Origin: an uncultured Clostridia bacterium
GTDB lineage: Bacteria > Bacillota > Clostridia > Christensenellales > Borkfalkiaceae
Length of the DNA: 36,729 nt
Direction of reading: 5' to 3'
NCBI GenBank assembly: GCA_944341895.1
Contig: CALVMB010000010.1
Location: 1 to 36,729, forward strand
The notes beneath the pieces were generated by a model. That model searched no databases, was not told the DNA's origin, and saw only the letters and a list, made by a program, of their open reading frames with translations. The position numbers and the translations under genes are program-made. Positions 32,044 through 36,729 of the stretch are shown here, one piece after another; the stretch's first letter is position 1; every line of letters starts with the position of its first letter.

Positions 32044-32661
32044 ATGGCGGAGATCACGGACATCGCGCCGCAGGCAAAGGACAAGGAGCGCGTCAACGTA
32101 TACGTGGACGGCAGGTTCTACTGCGGCATGAAATTGGAAACGGTGCTGCGCTGCCGCCTGAAAACGGGCATGCACATCGAACCCGCGGCGCTGGACGAGA
32201 TCCAACTTGAAAACGAAAAGTCGCAGGCGTTCGACCGCGCGCTGACCCATCTTTCCGCGTCCATGAAGACGGAAAAGCAGATGCGCGACTTTCTCAAAAA
32301 GAAGGGATACGTGGACGCGGTGTGCGAACACGTCCTGCAAAAATTGCGCGAATACGCCTTTGTGGACGACGCCGAATACTGCGCGCAGTACGTGCAGACG
32401 GCGGGACGGGATATGGGTGCGCGGCGCATCGCGCTCGAATTGAAAAAGCGCGGCGCGCGCGAGGACTGCATCGAAGGCGCGCTTGCCTCCCTCGAAGGGG
32501 AGGAGGACGCGGCGCGGCAGGCGGCGGAAAAGTTCATGAAGCGGCGCGAGTGCACGCGCGAGAATCTCGCCAAAGCCTTCCGCCATCTGCTTTCGCGCGG
32601 CTTCGACGCGGACACGGCGAAGGACGCGCTCGCCTCGCTCGGGGCGGAAGAAGAGGAATGA
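32044..32661 (+). CDS. recX: Regulatory protein RecX
   Basis: RecX binds RecA filaments and limits their activity. The 205-residue product has the RecX helical repeats: ALTHLSASMKTEKQMRDFLKKKGY (in parts, near 62-85), FVDDAEYCAQYVQTAGRDMGARRIALELKKRG (in parts, near 103-134), and a C-terminal repeat RENLAKAFRHLLSRGFDADTA. GGGAGGG lies 6 nt before the ATG. A terminator sits just upstream and no promoter is visible between them, so recX may be expressed by read-through. recA is not in this window. nnr follows after 10 nt. Confidence 0.9.
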   Translation: MAEITDIAPQAKDKERVNVYVDGRFYCGMKLETVLRCRLKTGMHIEPAALDEIQLENEKSQAFDRALTHLSASMKTEKQMRDFLKKKGYVDAVCEHVLQKLREYAFVDDAEYCAQYVQTAGRDMGARRIALELKKRGAREDCIEGALASLEGEEDAARQAAEKFMKRRECTRENLAKAFRHLLSRGFDADTAKDALASLGAEEEE

Positions 32662-32671
32662 GGAGGGGAAT

Positions 32672-34174
32672 ATGAAGACCATCGTGACCTGCGCGAAGAT
32701 GCGCGCGGCGGACAAATACACCATCGAGCAACTGGGTGTGCCCGCACAGGAACTGATGGAGCGCGCGGGCGCGGCGATCGCCGCGGAGACAGCGGCGCTT
32801 TTGGAAAGCACGGGTGGCAGGTCGGTGCTGGCGGTGTGCGGCGGCGGAAACAACGGCGGGGACGGCTGGTGCGCCGCCCGCCTGCTCGCGGAACGGGGGT
32901 TCGAGACGGCGGTGTTCACGCTGACGGACAAACTTTCCCCCGACTGCGCCGCCCAGCGCGCGAAATACGCGGGGGAGGTGTTCACTGTCTTTCCCGATCG
33001 TCCTTTCGATGCCGTCATCGACGCGGTGTTCGGCACGGGCTTCCGCGGCGCGCCCGAGGGCAGGTTTGCGGACGCGATCGCCCGCATCAACGCGAGCGGC
33101 GCCAAAGTGGTGTCGGCGGACATCCCCAGCGGGCTGAACGGCGACAACGGCACCTTTGTCTCCTGCGTGCGCGCCGACCGCACCGTCACCATCGGCGAGC
33201 GCAAATGCGGGCTGTACCTCGGCGACGGCGCGGATGTGTGCGGGCAGATCGTCTGCGCGGACATCGGCATCGAACTCCCTTCTCCTTCGGACAAATGGCT
33301 GTGCGAGGCGGGGGACTTTTCGCATCTGTTCCCGCCCCGCAAAAAGAACACCAACAAGGGCAGTTTCGGCAAAGCGGTGCTGCTGGCGGGCAGCCTGCGC
33401 TATTCGGGCGCGGCGTTTCTCGCGGCGGAGGCGGCGCTGCGCGCGGGGTGCGGGTATACCGTGCTCGCCGTGCCCGAGGACCTGTTCCCGCACTGCGTGG
33501 GCAGACTGCCCGCGGCGATTTTGACGGCGGCGCCCGCCGAAGAGGGGTTTCTGCGCTTTGACGAACCATTCCTGCGCGGGCTGTGCGACGCGGACGCCAT
33601 CGCCGTCGGCATGGGTTGCGGCGCCGGGCGCGGGCTGTACGACAGCATCGCCTTCCTGCTTTCCGAGTTCCGCGGCACGCTGATCGCGGACGCGGACGGG
33701 CTGAACGCGCTGGCGGAGTTCGGCGCGGATATCCTGCGCGAAAAGCGCTGCCGCGTCATCCTCACTCCCCATCCCAAGGAATTTTCCCGCCTGTGCGGAG
33801 AACCGATCGAGCGCGTGCTCCGCGAGGGGCTCCCGCTCGCCGAGCGCTTCGCCCTCGAATACGGCGTGACCGTACTGCTGAAAGGCAACACGAGCGTGAT
33901 CACCAACGGCAGGCAGACCGCGTTCAATGCCGAAGGCACGCCCGCGCTCGCCAAGGGCGGCAGCGGCGACGTGCTTTCGGGCATCGTCGCGTCCGTCGCG
34001 GCGCGCGGGTTCGGCGCCATGGAATCGGCGGCGGGCGGCGCGTTCCTGCTGGGCAGGGCGGGCAGACTGGCGGCAAAGGCGCAGGGCAACGAATACAGCG
34101 TCACCGCCGAGGATGTGGCGGGAGCGCTCCCGCGCGCGATCGCGCAGGTCGCGGCGGGGCAGACGGAGGTATAA
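32672..34174 (+). CDS. nnr: Bifunctional NAD(P)H-hydrate epimerase/dehydratase
   Basis: This two-domain enzyme repairs hydrated NADH and NADPH. Residues 1-215 form the epimerase (YjeF_N) domain with [10 protein letters not shown] at 57-66. Residues about 225-500 form the ADP-dependent dehydratase (a ribokinase-like fold) with [26 protein letters not shown] and [11 protein letters not shown] at 427-437. The 500-residue length is standard for the fused form. GAGGAGGGGAA lies just before the ATG. The usual neighbours in Firmicutes, acpS and alr, are missing, although mazF still follows. Confidence 0.96.
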   Translation: MKTIVTCAKMRAADKYTIEQLGVPAQELMERAGAAIAAETAALLESTGGRSVLAVCGGGNNGGDGWCAARLLAERGFETAVFTLTDKLSPDCAAQRAKYAGEVFTVFPDRPFDAVIDAVFGTGFRGAPEGRFADAIARINASGAKVVSADIPSGLNGDNGTFVSCVRADRTVTIGERKCGLYLGDGADVCGQIVCADIGIELPSPSDKWLCEAGDFSHLFPPRKKNTNKGSFGKAVLLAGSLRYSGAAFLAAEAALRAGCGYTVLAVPEDLFPHCVGRLPAAILTAAPAEEGFLRFDEPFLRGLCDADAIAVGMGCGAGRGLYDSIAFLLSEFRGTLIADADGLNALAEFGADILREKRCRVILTPHPKEFSRLCGEPIERVLREGLPLAERFALEYGVTVLLKGNTSVITNGRQTAFNAEGTPALAKGGSGDVLSGIVASVAARGFGAMESAAGGAFLLGRAGRLAAKAQGNEYSVTAEDVAGALPRAIAQVAAGQTEV

Positions 34175-34235
34175 AAGCAGGCAGACCGGTCAACACTTCT
34201 TGTGCGGAGGGTTCCCCCGAACGCGCCGCGGCGCG

Positions 34236-34252
34236 CTTACATACAATGTAAG
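34236..34252 (+). promoter_or_regulatory. Leader palindrome of mazF with a UACAU site
   Basis: CTTACAT (34236-34242), ACA and ATGTAAG (34246-34252) form a 7-bp inverted repeat 43 nt before the mazF start. The left arm contains UACAU, the known cleavage motif of the B. subtilis MazF homolog. A TACAAT at 34242-34247 overlaps it but has no matching -35. It could be an RNA hairpin or an operator. Confidence 0.5.
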
Positions 34253-34295
34253 GGGAGGATTTTCCGAAAGAAGAAGGGAGCGAGGTCAGCACACA

Positions 34296-34649
34296 ATGGA
34301 CATCAAGAGGGGGGAACTGTATTACGCCGATCTGAGCCCCGTGGTGGGCAGCGAACAGGGCGGCGTCCGCCCCGTGCTGGTCGTGCAGAACGACATCGGC
34401 AACAAATATTCCCCGACGATCATCGCGGCGGCGGTCACGAGCAAACTCACCAAGGCGCGCCTTCCCACGCACATCGAGATCGCGGGGCAGAGTTTCGGCT
34501 TGCAGCGCGATTCGGTCATCCTGCTCGAGCAGATCCGCACGCTGGATAAGCGGCGGCTGAAGGCGCGCATCGGCGCCCTGCCCGAGTCGACCATGCGCCG
34601 CGTGGACGGCGCTCTGCTCATCAGCCTGGGCTGCCGTTCGGTAAACTGA
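34296..34649 (+). CDS. mazF: MazF/PemK-family endoribonuclease toxin
   Basis: This family (EndoA/NdoA in Bacillus) cuts single-stranded mRNA at short motifs. The 117-residue product is full length, with [20 protein letters not shown], the [25 protein letters not shown] core (in parts) and the [15 protein letters not shown] segment. All typical regions are intact. No antitoxin gene is present: the 121 nt between nnr and mazF is too short, and the next gene downstream is lgt after a terminator. GGGAGCGAGG lies 10-18 nt before the ATG, a weak arrangement. Confidence 0.94.
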   Translation: MDIKRGELYYADLSPVVGSEQGGVRPVLVVQNDIGNKYSPTIIAAAVTSKLTKARLPTHIEIAGQSFGLQRDSVILLEQIRTLDKRRLKARIGALPESTMRRVDGALLISLGCRSVN

Positions 34650-34653
34650 CAGG

Positions 34654-34688
34654 AAAACGCTTTTTGCTTCGGCAAAAGGCGTTTTTTT
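34654..34688 (+). terminator. Intrinsic terminator after mazF
   Basis: A 14-bp stem (34654-34667 with 34672-34685, one G-U pair) with a TTCG loop ends in a run of seven Ts. Confidence 0.9.
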
Positions 34689-34727
34689 GCGCGCCCGATC
34701 GCAATAAAATTAGTGTGTCAAATCACT

Positions 34728-34756
34728 TTGAATTTTGCACGCGGATATGGTATAAT
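34728..34756 (+). promoter_or_regulatory. Promoter of lgt-pncB
   Basis: TTGAAT (34728-34733), a 17-bp spacer and TATAAT (34751-34756), 46 nt before the lgt start. Confidence 0.88.
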
Positions 34757-34802
34757 GGCGGTGTTCCAAATTTCCGCGGCATTTGCCGCAAGGGGTTACG
34801 CT

Positions 34803-35840
34803 ATGCAAGAACTTGCTCTGTGTGCAACGCGCCCGCACTTTACGGTGTTCGGGTTCGACATATATTATTATGCGGTGTGCATCGTCATCGGTATCATCTT
34901 GGCGACCGTCGTCGTCGGGTTCCTGTTCAAACGCCGCAACATCCCCGTGGACTGGACGGTCGATCTGTTGCTGTGCATCCTGCCGCTGGGCATCATCGGC
35001 GCGCGCACCTTCTATGTGCTCACCGACCCGACCACGTCCATCGCCGAGTGGTTCACTGGCTTCCGCGACGGCGGGCTGTCCATCCTCGGCGGCGTCATGT
35101 TCGGCGCGCTGGGCGTGGTCCTGTTCAGCGTCATCCATAAGATCCCGTTCCTGCGCGTGGCGGACTGCCTCGTCCCCGGCGTCATCCTGGCGCAGGGCAT
35201 CGGCCGCTGGGGGAATTTCTTCAACCAGGAAGTATACGGCGCCGAAGTCGTCAACGAGTCCCTGCAATGGTTCCCGTTTGCGGTACATCTCGACAACGGC
35301 GAATGGCATTATGCGTTTTTCTTTTACGAGAGCATGCTCAACCTCATCATTTTTGCATTGCTCTTCACGCTGATGTGGAAGTTCAGAAAGAAGCCGCACG
35401 GCATCTCCCTCGCGCTGTATTGCATCGGGTACGGCACCGTGCGCTCGATCATGGAGCCGCTGCGCGACCCGCAGTTCATCCTGGGCGACGAATTCCCCAT
35501 TTCGCAGTTCGTCTCGCTGTGCATCCTCGCGGCGGGTATCATTCTGCTCCTTTCGGTGCTCCTGTATAACCGCTATAAAAACGGCAGGGCGATCGGCGCC
35601 GTCGTGGGCGAACCTCTGGCGGTGATGCCCGTGTATTACACCCGCGAACAGCGCAAAAAGATGGAAGAGGAACGCACCCTGCGCGCCCGTGCCCTGCAAC
35701 AGAAAGCCGCACAGCAGCAAGCGGCCGCCCCGCAGGACGCTTCGCAGGATGCCGACGCGGCGGAAGCCGCCCCGCAAGGCGAGGAACGATCCGAAACACC
35801 GCCTGCCGAGACCGAACGCAACGAGAGGAAGGGACAATGA
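34803..35840 (+). CDS. lgt: Prolipoprotein diacylglyceryl transferase with long C-terminal tail
   Basis: Lgt attaches diacylglycerol to the lipobox Cys of lipoproteins, such as the two in this window. The product has about seven membrane helices between 18 and 260 and the signature GRWGNFFNQEVYG at 134-146. At 345 residues it is about 75 longer than typical Lgt. The excess is a hydrophilic cytoplasmic tail from about residue 275, with a charged, coiled-coil-like stretch (REQRKKMEEERTLRARALQQ) and then an Ala/Gln/Glu-rich low-complexity end. ATG 34803 has AAGGGG upstream; a start at 34713 would precede the promoter. The stop overlaps pncB by 4 nt. Confidence 0.95.
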   Translation: MQELALCATRPHFTVFGFDIYYYAVCIVIGIILATVVVGFLFKRRNIPVDWTVDLLLCILPLGIIGARTFYVLTDPTTSIAEWFTGFRDGGLSILGGVMFGALGVVLFSVIHKIPFLRVADCLVPGVILAQGIGRWGNFFNQEVYGAEVVNESLQWFPFAVHLDNGEWHYAFFFYESMLNLIIFALLFTLMWKFRKKPHGISLALYCIGYGTVRSIMEPLRDPQFILGDEFPISQFVSLCILAAGIILLLSVLLYNRYKNGRAIGAVVGEPLAVMPVYYTREQRKKMEEERTLRARALQQKAAQQQAAAPQDASQDADAAEAAPQGEERSETPPAETERNERKGQ

Positions 35841-36729
35841 ACGGCCGCGATCTCACGCTGCTGACCGACCTGTACCAACTCACGATGGTGGGCGGGTACC
35901 TGCGCCACGGCAAGGCGAAGGACGTCGCCGTGTTCGACCTCTTTTACCGCCGCAACGGGGTGCTGACCTATTCGGTCGCGGCGGGGCTGGAACAGGCGGT
36001 GCAATACCTGCGTTCCCTGCATTTCACCGAAGAGGACATCGCCTACCTGCGTTCGCTCGATCTGTTCGACGAGCCCTTCTTCGACTACCTGCGCGCCTTC
36101 CGCTTCACGGGCGACGTGTACGCCGTGCCCGAAGGCACCGTCGTCTTTCCCGAGGAGCCCATCCTCACCGTCTGTGCGCCCCTTCCTGAGGCGCAGTTCG
36201 TGGAGACGGCCCTTCTGAACATCGTCAACCACCAGACGCTGATCGCGACCAAGGCGGCGAAGGTCGCATACGCGGCGGGAAAGGACCGGGTCATGGAATT
36301 CGGCCTGCGCCGCGCGCAGGGTCCGGACGCGGGCGTGTACGGCGCGCGCGCGGCGATCATCGGCGGATGTTCTTCCACGTCCAACGTGCTCGCGGGCAAA
36401 CTGTTCGGCATTCCCGTCGCGGGGACGCACGCGCACAGTTGGGTGATGAATTTCCCCACCGAATACGAGGCGTTCCGCGCCTATGCGGAACTGTTTCCCG
36501 ATGCCTGCCTGCTCCTCGTCGATACCTACGATACCTTAAAAATTGGCGTTCCCAACGCCATCCGCGTCTTCCGCGAACTGCGAGCGGCGGGGCACGAGCC
36601 GCGCGGCATCCGCCTCGACAGCGGCGACCTCGCCTATCTCTCCAAATGCGCGCGCCGCATGCTGGACGAAGCGGGGTTCCCCGATACCATCATCTGCGCG
36701 TCGGGCGATCTGGACGAGTACACCATTGC
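35837..36729 (+). CDS. pncB: Nicotinate phosphoribosyltransferase (3' end cut by window)
   Basis: This enzyme makes nicotinate mononucleotide in NAD salvage. The frame is open for 297 codons from the ATG at 35837 to the window end. The start [14 protein letters not shown], the VFDLFYRRN segment, [29 protein letters not shown] with the [11 protein letters not shown] that follows, [11 protein letters not shown] and the [17 protein letters not shown] motif are characteristic; [11 protein letters not shown] follows near the cut. GAGAGGAAGGGAC lies directly upstream inside the lgt tail. Overlap with lgt (ATGA) implies cotranscription. NAD repair (nnr) is also nearby, but the link is only thematic. 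Confidence 0.95.
   Translation, partial: MNGRDLTLLTDLYQLTMVGGYLRHGKAKDVAVFDLFYRRNGVLTYSVAAGLEQAVQYLRSLHFTEEDIAYLRSLDLFDEPFFDYLRAFRFTGDVYAVPEGTVVFPEEPILTVCAPLPEAQFVETALLNIVNHQTLIATKAAKVAYAAGKDRVMEFGLRRAQGPDAGVYGARAAIIGGCSSTSNVLAGKLFGIPVAGTHAHSWVMNFPTEYEAFRAYAELFPDACLLLVDTYDTLKIGVPNAIRVFRELRAAGHEPRGIRLDSGDLAYLSKCARRMLDEAGFPDTIICASGDLDEYTI

Noticed and set aside
34175-34295. Antitoxin gene before mazF
   Set aside because: No open frame of useful length with a ribosome site fits in the 121 nt.
1-36729. tRNA or rRNA genes
   Set aside because: No tRNA T-loop pattern or rRNA-like stretch was noticed on either strand by eye; a covariance search would be needed to be certain.

Overview
This 36.7 kb window is a gene-dense, GC-rich bacterial chromosome segment carrying almost only housekeeping genes. 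I infer an anaerobic Gram-positive member of the Clostridia (Christensenellales/Borkfalkia-like would fit). The reasons are strong AGGAGG ribosome sites, an electron-bifurcating NfnAB pair, DegV/FakB fatty-acid-binding proteins, a MurF with a membrane N-terminus, an archaeal/eukaryal-type ProRS, the GGGtGRT/Fe-S scaffold pair, lipoproteins processed by Lgt, and no outer-membrane genes. This is inference from gene content, not a database match. I see no rRNA, tRNA, CRISPR array, transposase, integrase or phage gene.

Layout, left to right. 1-280: an unassigned leader with four hairpins. 280-2283: hisS, an RseC-like redox membrane protein and trxA, all overlapping. 2402-3652: glyA with its own promoter. 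3789-4762: an FMN riboswitch and ribU, whose product carries an extra zinc ribbon. 4838-9954: tsaE, tsaB, rimI, an alpha/beta hydrolase that seems to lack an ATG/GTG start, murF and ddl (tRNA t6A modification, then peptidoglycan precursors). 10093-13820: a eukaryote-like NADP isocitrate dehydrogenase followed by nfnA-nfnB, together a NADPH/ferredoxin redox block. 13966-15132: uppP, a 53-bp tandem repeat and a 49-residue orphan protein.

15309-21394 is mostly on the minus strand: an NAT_N/GNAT_C-like acyltransferase with a duplicated 3' tail, a glutamate-5-kinase-like enzyme, transketolase and a phosphohexomutase, with one lipoprotein on the plus strand between them. 21654-25070: two tandem DegV paralogs and proS. 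25374-26375: a Big_2/beta-helix surface lipoprotein. 26625-28345 (minus): the GGGtGRT protein and its NifU/IscU-like partner, a conserved pair of unknown role. 28565-36729 (plus): tyrS, yigZ, ilvE, a small unknown gene, recX, nnr, a solitary mazF-type toxin, lgt, and a pncB gene cut by the window end.

Transcription signals are unusually legible. Twelve sigma-A-type promoters can be read, each with a 17-bp spacer, along with about a dozen strong intrinsic terminators. The most interesting items are the GGGtGRT/scaffold pair, the mazF leader hairpin with a possible self-cleavage site, the zinc-ribbon RibU, the possible ATC start codon, the tail duplication at 15212-15380, the hairpin-rich leader at 22-175, and terminators placed directly in front of ribosome-binding sites.
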